Positions 11,900-23,889 of a DNA stretch of 64,000 bases are shown piece after piece. The DNA is from Ipomoea triloba. Its lineage: Eukaryota > Streptophyta > Magnoliopsida > Solanales > Convolvulaceae. The notes beneath the pieces are model-generated. The model ran no database searches and had not been told where the DNA came from. It was given only the letters and a program-made list of their open reading frames with translations. The stretch is taken from positions 15,720,562-15,784,561 of the forward strand of contig NC_044916.1 of assembly GCF_003576645.1 (NCBI RefSeq). Direction: 5' to 3'. Every line of letters starts with the position of its first letter. Within the stretch, counting starts at the first letter, position 1. A program made the position numbers and the translations under genes.

Positions 11900-13777
11900 G
11901 GGTAACACCCCAATTTTCACATCTTAAATTTGATACAAAATCCCAATAATATATTGCGGAAGCTTACACATCTAACCAGCAGAAAATGGGTGTTACCGCC
12001 ACACCTAGAGTGAATTCTATCACCTCTTTGACAACTCCACTTTAAGTGCACAGGCTAAACTTACAACATCAAAATACATCCAAAGTCCAACTTAATACAA
12101 GGAAGTAATTATACAACCAAAATTTCCTCCAAATAATAAAATCCTCCAAATGCCTACTCCTCAAATGGACTAATCTCAACCACACTTCCATCCTATTCAT
12201 GTTCACCTGCAAAAATCATTTTAACACAAAAACGAAAGGGTGTATATCCCAAAATTAGCATAAGCTAAGTAAGTTCCATTTCACCCCGAAAAATATAGGC
12301 TTGGGTTTTTATCATTTATCTTATAATATACTTTTCCAAAATAATGTGGAGATATATTTTTCCCAAAATAACATATATGTCAAGGAGGATTAAATACCAA
12401 GTTGGGGATACAACCCACACCAATACTCAATCAATAGGACCGCAGCCCTAGGTTCTCATATCAATAGCAAATAGAACCGTAGCCCTAAGTGCTCATAATA
12501 ATTTGTACCGCAGCCCATTTCCGGCTCAGACCGGCAGCAAGTATTCTTATCCTCCAAGACTAAATATGTACATATAATTTCCAAAATATATCATTTCTTC
12601 ATAATAAATATTCTCTTCAAAAATATATAATTTCTCAAGACGTATTTTTCTCCACAATAATTCATTCCATAAGAATATATCATTCTTAGTACATATATGT
12701 ACATAACACCAAAATTCCAAGCCAAGCATTTACTCAACACACGGGTTTGACCCGTAAAAATCAATTCTCGATAATTCGAGAATCATACACATATTATGCA
12801 ATGCACTTGTGATCACATGGACATCATAATGCACATAATTTTGCAAAACACATAATTTTGATATCATATCATATCATATATCAATATACATATATATGGG
12901 GTAAATAATAATTTTAGTGAACATGAAATCTTACCCTTGAAGACCAAAACTCTCATCAACACTTAATGGGATTCTAGCCACTTGATAAGAAACTTGAGAG
13001 GCTAGATTTTCCTTCAAACCCTTTAAACATCAATAGCTAAATCCTCTCCTTTACTCAATTCTTTCACCAAAATCCCTAGGCAAAACATACCACCATAACA
13101 ATAATTTTAAGAAATCTTAACCTATAGCTAGGTTCTAGGGAAGAAAACAAAGCTTTTAACCGAATAAAAATGGAATTTTACCGAATAGATGATGATCTTG
13201 TGAAGAAATTGGCTATGAAGCTTCTTGAACTCAAGGAAGAAGATGAAGAATTTTCCTCTCCTTTTTCCTCTCTAAATTTCGGCCAAATGGGTATGGAATG
13301 AAGAAAATGGGAGATCAAGTCTCCTTTTATAGCAACACTTTAGGGATGAAGAAACTTGGAGATCAAGCTACATTGTTTCTTATAAGGTAAGAAATAAGAA
13401 ACTTGGAGATCAAGTTTCCATTTTGATCATCTTCAAAAATATTTAAATAATAACATGTGGTGTAGGGAGTTGCCAAGTGTCACATTTTTGTGGTGGGTAA
13501 GGGAAAATATCTTCGGTTAGACTGTTCAGGATTAAAACAGATATAGTTTCGGTGGAAAATAATTTAAATAGGAAGAATTTTGAAACAAAAATTATTTTGA
13601 AAATAATCCCGTCACTAATTTGAAAATCGGATAATTTTTGGTATATCGCGAAATACTGCGATACAAGGGTCGGAATAAATTTTCTCTCTTACGGGCTAAT
13701 TTAATCACGTAGGAAGTTCAAGCTTAATAGTATAGTGCCTACTAATTCATTCCCTAGGACAATCAGGACCGAACACA
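11900..13777 (-). mobile_element. Antisense gypsy-type LTR-like sequence (copy A, possibly a solo LTR)
   Basis: Plus-strand GTAACACCCCAATTTTC at about 11902 is the complement of a typical plant gypsy LTR end, GGGGTGTTAC. The first ~190 bases closely match those at 41693-41880 (shared CGCCACACCTAGAGTGAATT). The middle has repeated ACCGCAGCCC-like motifs near 12440-12510. A TATA-like CTATAAAAGG on the minus strand near 13325-13335 supports minus orientation. The 13777 boundary is a guess based on a TGTGTTCGGTCC start on the minus strand. No target duplication was found and no gag-pol is attached. Confidence 0.5.
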
Positions 13778-14170
13778 TACTTTAAAAATCCTTACGGTTC
13801 GTGACCGGTACGTAGGTTCGCAGCTTATTGGAATGAGTGAGGGATTATAGGTTGGTACTCTGCGGGGGGCCTCGGGACCGAGTTGGGAGGCATGAGGACC
13901 TCCCTGGAGTCCTTCTACAAGACGGGTCAGCGCGGTAGCGGCCTGTTGAATGGTGGCCCACCCCTCCTGAGGGGGTGGGGCGGGAAGAGGGGCGGCAGGC
14001 GCCGACCCTCCATTGCAGTTGTTGGTGAGATGATCCCTCAAGTCCCCCGCCGACCTTACGGAGAGGGCCCGCGGGTGACTGGCGGCCCCGTTACGGTCGT
14101 TCCCGCTCAGTGGGACGTGGGCGCTCTGGGAGCCGTTGGTGTTACGAGAGTTGGATCTCGATCTTGCCAT
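13778..14170 (-). CDS. N-terminal gag fragment of an LTR retrotransposon
   Basis: The minus-strand ORF starts at ATG 14170, just inside the LTR at 14227-14748. It is arginine-, proline- and glycine-rich (MARSRSNSRNTN...), as gag leaders often are, with a short helical stretch TIQQAATALTRLVEGL. After about 130 codons it runs into the neighbouring LTR-like sequence, so the rest of the element is missing. The assignment rests mainly on position next to an LTR. Confidence 0.5.
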
Positions 14171-14226
14171 AGCTAGGGTAAACTAGCACGCTTGAGCCTG
14201 ACATCGGCTCTCAACGAAAGCACCAA

Positions 14227-14748
14227 TGATGGATTTAATTAACCCGGGGGTCCGAACTAATAAACCCGTTAAATGAATGATAATATGAACGAATAGGAAA
14301 TAATAGACGAAATGAGTGTGGCAAGGTCATGGGGACCAAATATCGTATTAGAACGTAATGAATAAGCTATTACAAGACAATGTAAAGCTATTACAAGTAT
14401 AGTTTAGGACAAAGAATATAGAACATCCCTTAATGAGACAATAACACGCCTACTTATACCCTCCAAAACCCCTAACCGCCCCCCTAAGACGGGGGAACGG
14501 TTATGGATCCGATTTGACCGCGCCCGCGCCGCGACCGGGCTCGTGGCCGAGCCCTCTCAGCCGAGGCCCCTGGCCGAGACCTCCTAGTCGAGGCTCTGGG
14601 CCGAGGCCTCTTAGCCGAGGCCTTGGGCCGAGATGCTAAATGAATTAGCTCGGGTCAAGCACGGGGCTCCACCCCGGGTCCTAGACCTTCTCGTGACCCT
14701 TGTGTTGCTCCCTCGGGTCGAATTGGCCCGTTCCTAATATATCCATCA
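14227..14748 (-). repeat. LTR (522 bp) of the truncated retrotransposon, with GC-rich tandem repeats
   Basis: The ends are perfectly inverted: TGATGGAT at 14227 and ATCCATCA at 14748. On the minus strand the LTR is followed by TTGGTGCTTTCGTTGAGAGC, in the place of a primer-binding site, and then by the gag ORF. Inside, 14545-14635 has a short array of GGCCGAGGC / TAGCCGAGG units. No second LTR is visible in the window. Confidence 0.65.
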
Positions 14749-15024
14749 CATCCAAAAGGAAAAATAGATGGACTTATATAAACTATTTCAATGTGGTGTT
14801 TGGTTCACAGAATAAAAATTTCATTGTAGTGTTTGGTTCACATAACAAAAATATATCAAATAGGAATCTGATTATAGGAGTATAATATGAATATTATTCA
14901 ATTATATGGTTATATTATGGAATTATAAAAGAACTATAGCCAAATGTTTGGTTCGTTGATGAATATGAAATTAATACATTATTGTCAAATGACAAAAGTA
15001 GTAATATATTGGAAAAAAATTATT
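14749..15024. other. AT-rich spacer, possible MITE remnant
   Basis: Repeated GTGTTTGGTTCACA phrases at 14792-14845 and TTTGGTTCG near 14950 suggest a decayed MITE. No gene is seen. Confidence 0.3.
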
Positions 15025-15044
15025 ATTATTATATATATATATAT

Positions 15045-15670
15045 ATGAGATCAAATGCGGATGGTTGGGCTAGGTGGAACATGCGGTGATATGAGAATCA
15101 TTGATCTTACCAAAATCAATGTTCAGGATTAACAAGGATTAAAAAAAAATGCGGTGGCAATTTGGTCATTTTTCATATTGCTCAAACTTAAAGTGCATTA
15201 TGTTCCTTCTTAAAGTGTGTGATTTCTGTGTTTTAGGTGCGTCAGTTATTTAGTTGATAACTTAAGGTGTGTTTTTTCTTGAAAATGTGCGCCATTCTAA
15301 ACCTTTAGGTGCATCTTTTCATAGCTTAAGTTGCGTCTTTTTAACACTTGTGTGCCATTTTAACATTTATAGTGCGTCAGTTATAAACTTAAGGTGCATA
15401 AGTTCTACACTTACGGTGCGCCATTTTTATACATAACCGTATTTGTAATACTTAAGGTGCGTCATTTTTATAAATTGAAGGTGCGCGATATTAAGACTTA
15501 ATGTGCGTCATTTTAACACATAAGGTGTGTTGTTCTAACACCTAAGGTGCGTCTTTGTAACTCTTAAGGTGCGCCATTTTAGCCTTGCTTCTTCGTTCCA
15601 GATGCGCATTTTTTTTAAATTTGATCAACGACTCAGATCTCACTACATGTTCGCACCTGATCTCAAACCT
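15045..15670. mobile_element. TA-microsatellite-bounded inverted-repeat element 1
   Basis: The element lies between a (TA)n tract ending near 15045 and a TATATATGTATG tract at 15670. The ends are imperfect inverted repeats: GAGATCAAATGCGGATGG on the left against the complement of the right end, GAGATCAGGTGCGAACATG. The interior has about a dozen degenerate copies of CTTAAGGTGCGTCATTTT, spaced about 30-40 bp. No coding capacity. It resembles element 2 next door. Confidence 0.6.
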
Positions 15671-15702
15671 ATATATATGTATGTATGTATGTATGTATAT
15701 AT

Positions 15703-16571
15703 AGAATTCAGTTCACGTGCGGTAAGGCTTCTCAGGTGCGGTTGTGTGGTGAGAGGAGAGCCATTGATCTTGCCAAAATCAACGTCCAGGATTAACAACA
15801 TTAAGAAAACGCGATGGCGATTTGGGTATTTTCGATATGGGTCAAACATAAGGTGCGTAGGGTTTGTGCTTAAGGTGCGTAAGTCTTATGCTTAAGGTGC
15901 ACAGTTCTTGTGCTTAAGGTGTGTCGTGTTTCTTCTTCAAAAGGGCACTCCTTTCCCACCACCCTTCTCACTTTTGAACTAAGGCGTATGAGTCACGGGT
16001 TTCCCAGACCTTTAAGAACAAAACTTTTGAACTGAAGTGTCTGCCAGACCCCTAGCTCAGACCCTCAAGAACAGAACTTTTAAACTGAGGGGTCTGCTAG
16101 ACCCCTAGCTCAGATCCTCAAGAACAAATCTTTTGAACTAAGGGGTCTGCTAGATCCCTATCTCTAACCCTCAAGAACAAAACTTTTGAATTGAGAGGTT
16201 TGTCAGACCCCTAACTTAGACCCTCTAGAACAAAACTTGAGGTGCGCCATTTTAAAACTAAAGGTACGTATTTCTAACACTTAAGGTGCGTATTTCTAAC
16301 ACTTAAGGTGTGTCTTTGTATCACTTAAGGTGCGCCATTGTTATAAACTGAAGGTGCGCGACGTTAATACTTAAGGTGCGCCATTTTAACACTTAAGGTG
16401 CGTTGTTCTAACACTTATTAAGGTGTGCCATTTTTATTTTATGCTTCTTTCTTCCAGACACGCGTTTTTTATTTTATTGTTTTCATTGTTTTGAGCCGTT
16501 GATTTAGAGTTGATCAACGACTCAGATCTAACCGCATGACTGCACCTAGGAGTATCCCCGCACCCGAACTC
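15703..16571. mobile_element. TA-microsatellite-bounded inverted-repeat element 2
   Basis: The same family as element 1. The left end GAATTCAGTTCACGTGCGG pairs with the complement of the right end, GAGTTCGGGTGCGGGGA. It shares CCATTGATCTTGCCAAAATC with element 1, the AAGGTGCG internal repeats, and the right subterminal GATCAACGACTCAGATCT. It also carries a repeated AGACCCCTAGCTCAGA block (16020-16230, about four copies). It is bounded on the right by (TA)n at 16571-16592. Confidence 0.6.
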
Positions 16572-16592
16572 ATATATATATATATATATATA

Positions 16593-16952
16593 TGGCCAAG
16601 TTCCAGTGCAGCCATTTCTTAACGTGCGACCACACCATTAGTTATGCAAAAAAGCACCAATAGTGTTAGAAAACACACAACAAAGAAATGCACTAATACA
16701 CCGCAAAATGCATCACACACTCAAAAAAATGCACCATATCTCACCACACCTAATGGTGTGTTTTCGAACACTGTGTGGTGTATTTATGTATAACTAAAGG
16801 TTATTTTGTGGTGATGCGTACCTAATGGTGCATTTTTTGGTGCATTGGTGCATCTCTTTGTTGTGCGTTTCTTAACGCTATTGGTGTTTTTTTTTTTCAT
16901 AACTAATTGTGCAGCTACATTGACCACACGTTAAGACATGACTGCATTTGAG
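16593..16952. mobile_element. TA-microsatellite-bounded foldback MITE, element 3
   Basis: Nearly the whole element is an inverted repeat. The left arm contains TTTCTTAACGTGCGACCAC, AATTAGTTATG-like and AACACACAACAAAGAAATGC. The right arm contains their complements near 16860-16940. The arms are over 130 bp each with a short loop near 16740-16800. (TA)n flanks both sides. Non-coding. Confidence 0.65.
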
Positions 16953-18018
16953 ATGATATATATATATATATATATAGGGTAGACTTCACATGAGACAACC
17001 CATCTAGATGAGAAATAGGACATAATCTTGACCATTGGATTTAACAAATTAATGGTTGAGATTTGATGATAAAATTTTATAGAATTTCCTTAAAAATAGG
17101 TTGTTTTAATAGTTTTAATATTATTATACGCATACTAAGGGCAAATATGTAATAGAGTGTGCATTGTTTGATCTTCAACTTAGGCAATCTCCGTCTTTTC
17201 CTCTTCCAACATCGTACACAACTTGCGTTTGACCTCCAACCAAATCAACGAAAAACTTCTGCAGACGGCGGTGTGAGATGCGAACTCCAGTGAGGCATGG
17301 CTAGGTTGAGGCGGAGAGAAAAATGACGTCGAGGGGCTAGGACTCGTACAAAAAGTCAAGGTATGTTTTTTTCTAAAAAAAATATCGATTTATCTGGCAG
17401 TGATAGACCGCACAACACAGGTTAGGTTCACAGGCGCAGACGACGGTGTGCCGGCGAAACTTGTGTATGATTTTTTGGGGTTTGACATTGGGTGGGTAGA
17501 CGGCGGTAAGGTTCGACCCAGACTAGGGTTCAGCCGCATGTGGTGCTCATTGGGTTTTACACATATTAGAGGTTTAGTCATTGGGTGGGTAGACGGCAGT
17601 GGAGTGTGGTTCATTGCTAAAATATTTGCTTCATTGTGTAATCCTAAAAATTTTCCTTCGTTGCTTAGGATAGCCTAATCTTAAAAATTTTGCTTCATTG
17701 ATTACACAGACAAAGAGCACTAGAATGGCCTAATGGTAAACATGGTTAGTGAGCATGTTGATTATGGATAGGTATGGTGACCAGAATTTTCGTATGCAGA
17801 CTAGTGATTTGCATTCGAAATGATTTTGGATATGTTGATCGGTTAGTTTTTGATTGTTTAAAAGTTTATGTTAAGCTTGTGATCATAGAGAAGTTCTACA
17901 GATAGTCAAAGAATTGAAAGTGAGACCACTAGAGTATGTAAGAAAGGGAATGTGTAAAAAAGAATAATGAAAAAGCAAACCAGTCTTGGACTATGGCTTT
18001 ACACATTACAAGCTTGTA

Positions 18019-18020
<2 letters not shown>

Positions 18021-18096
<76 letters not shown>

Positions 18097-18657
18097 TATA
18101 NNNNNNNNNNNNNNNNNNNNNNNNNNNNNNNNNNNNNNNNNNNNNNNNNNNNNNNNNNNNNNNNNNNNNNNNNNNNNNNNNNNNNNNNNNNNNNNNNNNN
18201 NNNNNNNNNNNNNNNNNNNNNNNNNNNNNNNNNNNNNNNNNNNNNNNNNNNNNNNNNNNNNNNNNNNNNNNNNNNNNNNNNNNNNNNNNNNNNNNNNNNN
18301 NNNNNNNNNNNNNNNNNNNNNNNNNNNNNNNNNNNNNNNNNNNNNNNNNNNNNNNNNNNNNNNNNNNNNNNNNNNNNNNNNNNNNNNNNNNNNNNNNNNN
18401 NNNNNNNNNNNNNNNNNNNNNNNNNNNNNNNNNNNNNNNNNNNNNNNNNNNNNNNNNNNNNNNNNNNNNNNNNNNNNNNNNNNNNNNNNNNNNNNNNNNN
18501 NNNNNNNNNNNNNNNNNNNNNNNNNNNNNNNNNNNNNNNNNNNNNNNNNNNNNNNNNNNNNNNNNNNNNNNNNNNNNNNNNNNNNNNNNNNNNNNNNNNN
18601 NNNNNNNNNNNNNNNNNNNNNNNNNNNNNNNNNNNNNNNNNNNNNNNNNNNNNNNNN

Positions 18658-18729
<72 letters not shown>
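18021..18729. repeat. (TA)n microsatellite containing a 557-base assembly gap
   Basis: About 75 bases of TA repeat run into N's at 18101-18657 and resume as TA repeat to 18729. The gap size may be arbitrary. The true content could be longer TA repeat or an unresolved insertion. Confidence 0.95.
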
Positions 18730-18733
<4 letters not shown>

Positions 18734-19586
18734 CATATAGTGCATTTATATTTAGCTATTAGTGGTCTATAGGAATGATCTGGCCTAGATTTGAAAATAT
18801 GAAAGAGTGTAGAGTATTATCTCGTAGTTCATCGTAAATCTTGTACTCCAAACATATGACGCTTTGTTTCTATATTATGTGCACATAGCAAGGCAGTAAG
18901 ATGCACACGGGCACATTACTATGTGCACAGTAAATAATTTAGAGAAATGAAATAACATCCCGACCAACCCTCAATGTTATTTTATTGCGCATGAATGCAC
19001 ACAAAAATTGGGTATGATGCACATGGCTTTTGTTTAGCGTTCTTAATATGTATCCCAATCCGTGTGCAGGCCGGTCGTCTTCTCGATGCTCCAAATCGGG
19101 CACTACTATGTAATCATCGTGGACATGGTAAATCATTGATAACTTATCGGCATGTGTACTAAAAGACAAAACGTATGGTACCATTTCGGATGACTTGGTA
19201 AGCATAAACCACCATATTTTACACATGGTTGACAAGGAATATTTTTTGGGATTCCCCATGAAGTCATTTTGTAATTGAAGTAGATATTTTATTTGCAAAC
19301 TTTTAGCTTGGCTTACTTAGTTATGATTTATTTTGTGAACAATGTATTCAATACTGCGGAAGTGAGTGTGTTGTTGGCTTGACTAGTAGTGCACACATAA
19401 TTTTGTAACCTAAATGGATTTTTGTGGTGTTCAGTAATTTATTTGTAGTGCAATTTTGATTGGTTTCATCTCACTAATATAGTTGTGTGCACATGCACTT
19501 CTATCGAAATGGGTGCAAATGGGTATACTTTTTAGTTACATGCTGAAATACAGTAGTGTGCACATGCAGTTGTACTAATATGCACA

Positions 19587-20110
19587 AAGTTAACCCAATT
19601 CTGATCAATAAGTTTCCCAAGAATGGAGAAAACTTCAAATGAGTCTGAACGGCACACGGTGAAAAACGGGGGTGCACATACCAACGTACTTTACAGCACA
19701 GGAGTTAAAACTGACATGCACACACAACATAAAATATGTGCACACACACGACCATTTATCTGGTCCTCAACAGCTTCGAGTTAGTTGTGGAGAAAAAACT
19801 ACGTCAACCACAAAATAAGATTCAGATTAAGATTCAAATTTAATTTCTCAGATTAAACCCACAGAGTAGTTAACTCAATTCCCATCAATAAGTTTCCCGA
19901 GAATGGAAAAAATATTAAACGAACAATGCACCTCAAATGAGTCTGAATGGCACACGGTGAAATACTGGGGTGCACACACCAACGTACTTTAATTTACAGC
20001 ACAAGAGTTAAAATTGGCATGCACACACACAATAAAGTAGGTGCACACAGGGCCATTCATCTGTATCTCAACAACTTTGCAAAATACGTGGGGGGTAAAA
20101 AACGTCAAGC
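19587..20110. repeat. Diverged direct tandem duplication (~240-280 bp units)
   Basis: Unit 1 (19587-19868) and unit 2 (19869-20110) share AATAAGTTTCCC(A/G)AGAATGG, CAAATGAGTCTGAA(C/T)GGCA, and GTGCACA(T/C)ACCAACGTACTT in the same order. Both are rich in TGCACAC. Non-coding. Confidence 0.7.
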
Positions 20111-21144
20111 ATAGACTAAGAACTGGAGTAAATTATTCTGATTAAACCAACAAAAATAATCAATGTCTCATCCAAAAATACAAAGTCTGAAAAAATGCAC
20201 AAGTAAAAAAATAACAATACTCCTTTAGTGGACGATTGCGGCTATCATGATGCACATATTGGTAACAAGTCTTGCACTCTCGTGTTGACTTAAACATTTT
20301 CGTTACAGCTACCTCTTTCGATGATTTGAACCGCTTCTCAAAACCCTTATTCTTAGCAATGGTTGAGAGTGGACAACAATATCAGGAGACGTGAGCACAC
20401 CACCAAATGCCCGAATAACATCGGACTTACCAATGGACATACCAAGACTAAAAGATGCTGCCACATAGTAATGAAAAAAAAATAAACACAACCATTGAAC
20501 AAAAATTTTAAAACCAATATAAACGCACAGACGCTGTGTGCACTTTAGTTTAGTGCTATGTGTACTATACATCAGATAGAGAATAACAAATAATGTTCTG
20601 GCTAAAAATGAATAAAACTAAACAAAAATTAGAAGAAAAATTGCCACAACCTGGAGATTACATATAAAACAATTACACCCCTAAACTACCTTACAAACAA
20701 TATTTAAAACCAAAAAAAAAAAAAAAAGAACAAAAAACTAAGGGTAATCAAGATGATAGGACATATGTGCATATGGTAGAATACAGACTTGCACATGGCA
20801 GAATACTGACATGCACACATCGGCGGAACAAAAAACAAAGATTACTTTGAGATGAACAAGAATGAGAGAATCAGCACTATAAATAAACATCGTTAAACCA
20901 CCAACATAAACAACCAAAAGATATCACAGAACAATCACACTCCTACCCCTAAAAAACGAACTAAACAAATTAGGAACATATACCTTCATGAACGCCATCC
21001 ATGCTTCGGCAAAGGGGAAAACGTGAAGAACGACGACTGAAGATGATAGAGAATACGAGAATCAATGGTCAAACAAGAAAATACAATCCTACCAAAATTA
21101 TACCACCTAAAATCATGCATAATATATGAATAGAATTCCATTTT

Positions 21145-21795
21145 AGGGTGTGTTGGGAAAGCAGGAAAATGGTTTCTGGAAAATGTTTTCTGGAAAATGA
21201 GTCATTTTCCAGAAAACATTTTCCTTTCTTGTGTTTGGCTGCAGAACAGAAAACTGTGTTGGTGTGTTTGGCTCATTTTCCAGAAAATGGGTAGGAAAAT
21301 GAACAGAACTATATAATTGAATATTTTAATTAATTTGTTTAAATGTAACAATATTTATAAAAAATATACAATCCAAAAAATAAAATAATCACAAAAAAAA
21401 TCACAACAAAATAATATCTATCTCATAAAAAAAAAAAAAGTGGTCAACTGGTTTCAGATGTCAAATAAAAAAAAATAAAACTCATAATATCTATCTCATA
21501 ATAAAAAAATAAATTATTACTTAAAAACAAAAAGAAAAAGTTGAAGATGTCAAGAAGATGGGATGAAGAGGAAGAAGTTAAAGCATTTAGGAGGCCTAAG
21601 GAGAAGGAAGAAGCAAACTTCTGGAAAATGACTTCCCCAAAAAAAAGAGGAAGTCATTTTCCATAAAATTGGGCTTATTTTCCATTGACCAAGAAATTCA
21701 TTTCCATTGACTTTATTTTCCCCCTCCTTCCCAAACACCAAAAACCCGGAAAATGATTTCCAAAAATCATTTTCCGGGTTTCCAAACTCACCCTT
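21145..21795. mobile_element. MITE with GGAAAATG-rich inverted ends
   Basis: The left end TAGGGTGTGTTGGGAAAGC and the complement of the right end, TAAGGGTGAGTTTGGAAACC, are inverted repeats. Both are followed by repeated TTTTCCAGAAAATG / GGAAAATGATTT palindromes. AT-rich interior, no ORF. It is nested in element 4. The superfamily is uncertain (hAT-like in appearance). Confidence 0.55.
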
Positions 21796-21959
21796 AAAAT
21801 AAAACACTATAACAATTACATAAAAACCCCTAATAATTAATATTAACCAAATAAGGAAGAAAAAAAAAGGTATAATCTCAGCCATAAATTATCTAATGAT
21901 GGATGTACCAGATTAATTCTTATTTCTCACCTAACTAGCTTGTCTCATTTGATTACAAA

Positions 21960-21962
<3 letters not shown>

Positions 21963-22009
<47 letters not shown>
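21963..22009. repeat. (TA)n microsatellite
   Basis: About 47 bases of pure AT/TA repeat, forming the right border of element 4. Confidence 0.95.
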
Positions 22010-22014
<5 letters not shown>

Positions 22015-23168
22015 CCGTATTACATACATTTAATTATTTTCGATGAAGCAAGAATAGCTAATATTATGGAAGTATTGGAATAATTATTTCCATTACAAAG
22101 GAAATAGGTAATTCAATAGAATTCTATTACATGATTTTAAAAATAAACTAAATGTCAGAATAAAACTATTTCATGAGCTATTATGTTAGTCTTATCTATC
22201 CCACAAACCAAATGCCACACAAAAGTATTACTTATATCTATCCCATAAACTTATTTACTATTTCAACTATCATTCTGCATTCAAAATGTAAGATTTTTTT
22301 TTTAAAAAATTAACTCTTAAGTGAAAACATAATTCTTATGATAACTAAACATGTTTTGTAATAAAATTAAAACTCATTTTTCAAAATTGTCTCAGGGATC
22401 TCCCACATGTTTTTATACATTAAATATGAGTTCTTTTTCTTTCTTTTTTAAACATCAAATGCATCCTCCAAATATGTTTATGAAAAAAAATGTTAGATAT
22501 AAAAATGTAATCTAACATACACTTAAATCACGAAAAGTCTAACCTCGTAACGGCGAAAACATCCTGGAGTTTGAACCTGTGACCTCCCATCCATTTGGAA
22601 AAATCACAGAAATTTCATTGAGCTACAAGCTACTTGGCTAATATAATCTAACATAAACTTACACCACATAATTAAGGTATTGTTATATAAAATACATTAT
22701 ATGCAAAAATCTTACCAAAATAATTGATTAAAATATATTTTACAAATTAATTTTAATTGTTATTTTGAAACATATTCATTTTTATTTAACCAATTACCAT
22801 CTTTCCATTTCTGTCCCTTCCCATTTCTCCCAAATTATTTTATTGTGAACCATTGATATACATGTTATTTTTTAGTATACTGAATATTTATTTTTAATGT
22901 ATTACTTTGTACAATTTTTTTTTTTGAATAGAAATTGTTACTCTACAATTTACGGAGTAATATAGAATTCAATATACAAGCTATTTTTTGAATATTCAAT
23001 TAGTATATTACTTGTTTATTTTTAGTATATTACTTAAGTCTTAAAAATATATAAAGTCATAATACATTTTTTTTTGAGAAAAGTCATAATACATTTAAAA
23101 TGTATATTTAGTAAAAGTGATGGTTCACCAAATATGCTCTACATTATAATTAGTCCTGTCTCCTGCTA
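22010..23168. other. AT-rich non-coding DNA
   Basis: No gene is seen. 22555-22640 has an antisense GTTTGAACCTGTGACCTCCC stretch like a tRNA-derived SINE B box. 22060-22230 looks like a decayed MITE (GGAATAATTATTTCCATTAC with a partial complement). Confidence 0.5.
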
Positions 23169-23171
23169 TTA

Positions 23172-23500
23172 GAGCACCATTATCAGTAGTTATTTTGGAG
23201 ATATTGTCAGCTATTTTTGCCACTTAGAATGAGAGAAGGGAGGTGAAAGAGAGGAAATGGATCCTTTGCAAAAGTGGGGAGCATAGTACAGTAATAAGGG
23301 ATCTGTTGTCTTTCAAGCTTTCACTGCTGTGCGCGTAACCGCGCACAGCAGCGCCCGCGCATCGGCGCGGACCTTATCATTATTTTTTTTTTGAAATTCA
23401 TTTTTTTTTTATTTTTTTATTCATTCTTCTCCATTTTTTCTTTCCTAATCACACTTACAAAAACTACTCAATAACATTGAAATATCCCAAAAGGATGCTC
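23172..23500. mobile_element. Tourist-like (PIF/Harbinger-type) MITE
   Basis: The ends GAGCACC...GGATGCTC are inverted, and TTA lies on both sides (23169-23171 and 23501-23503), the expected 3-bp target duplication. It is 329 bp and non-coding. It includes a GC-rich CpG patch at 23330-23375 that can fold (GTGCGCGTAACCGCGCAC). Confidence 0.65.
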
Positions 23501-23725
23501 TTAGGGTAGGGAGCTTATTGAATCCATACATGCATAGCTGACTGTGTCTTAACTGAAATTCAAAGCATGCATGATTCCCTAACACAGACACCTACAGCTG
23601 TTTTCATCGATCCCATACTTGGATACACCTCACAAGTAACAAAATGCAAACTATAATCTTAGTGGACATCACCGTAAAAAGAATTAAGACAGAATCAGAG
23701 GGACAATATATATAGAAAACTGTGC

Positions 23726-23886
23726 TTTTTGAATACTACTAACTCTGTTGAATGGAGTATCTGTTCAACTTTATCAACCTACTAAACTGAAGTACAAGAG
23801 TAAGTATTGCCTTCACTGAGACTCGAACCCACCACCTCCCGTATAAAGGGAAGGATTTGATGCCACTGGACCACAAGGTTTTGGCC
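23726..23886 (-). mobile_element. tRNA-derived SINE, copy 1
   Basis: On the minus strand there is an A-box-like TGGTCCAGTGG, then a B box GGTTCGAGTC, then a unique 3' part with AACAGAGTTAGTAGTATTC and a short A/T tail. The same 3' part recurs at 25362, 26369 and 36365. Confidence 0.6.
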
Positions 23887-23889
23887 ATA

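Larger units (their letters stand above)
16979..21962. mobile_element. Large (~5 kb) TA-microsatellite-bounded element 4, with assembly gap
   Basis: The left end (CACATGAGACAACCCATCTA, then GATGAGAAATAGGACATAAT) matches the complement of the right end (AATGAGACAAGCTAGTTAGG, GTGAGAAATAAGAATTAATC), about 90 bp of terminal inverted repeat. Both ends abut (TA)n. Inside are a second TA tract with a gap (18021-18729), a direct duplication (19587-20110) and a nested MITE (21145-21795). I see no transposase. The short ORFs inside look like chance. Confidence 0.55.

Noticed and set aside
13883..14176. 97-codon plus-strand ORF
   Set aside because: Antisense shadow of the gag fragment in GC-rich sequence.
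15569..15895. 108-codon ORF crossing two elements
   Set aside because: Runs across a TA tract and the ends of two different repeats.
17967..18762. Long ORFs on both strands across the gap
   Set aside because: They consist of TA repeats and N's; no coding content.
18939..19298. 119-codon minus-strand ORF
   Set aside because: No recognisable motif, and it lies within a non-coding TA-bounded element; likely chance.
23726..23886. Real tRNA gene
   Set aside because: Has A and B boxes, but no full cloverleaf or CCA-ready acceptor stem; shares a unique 3' part with other copies, so it is a SINE.
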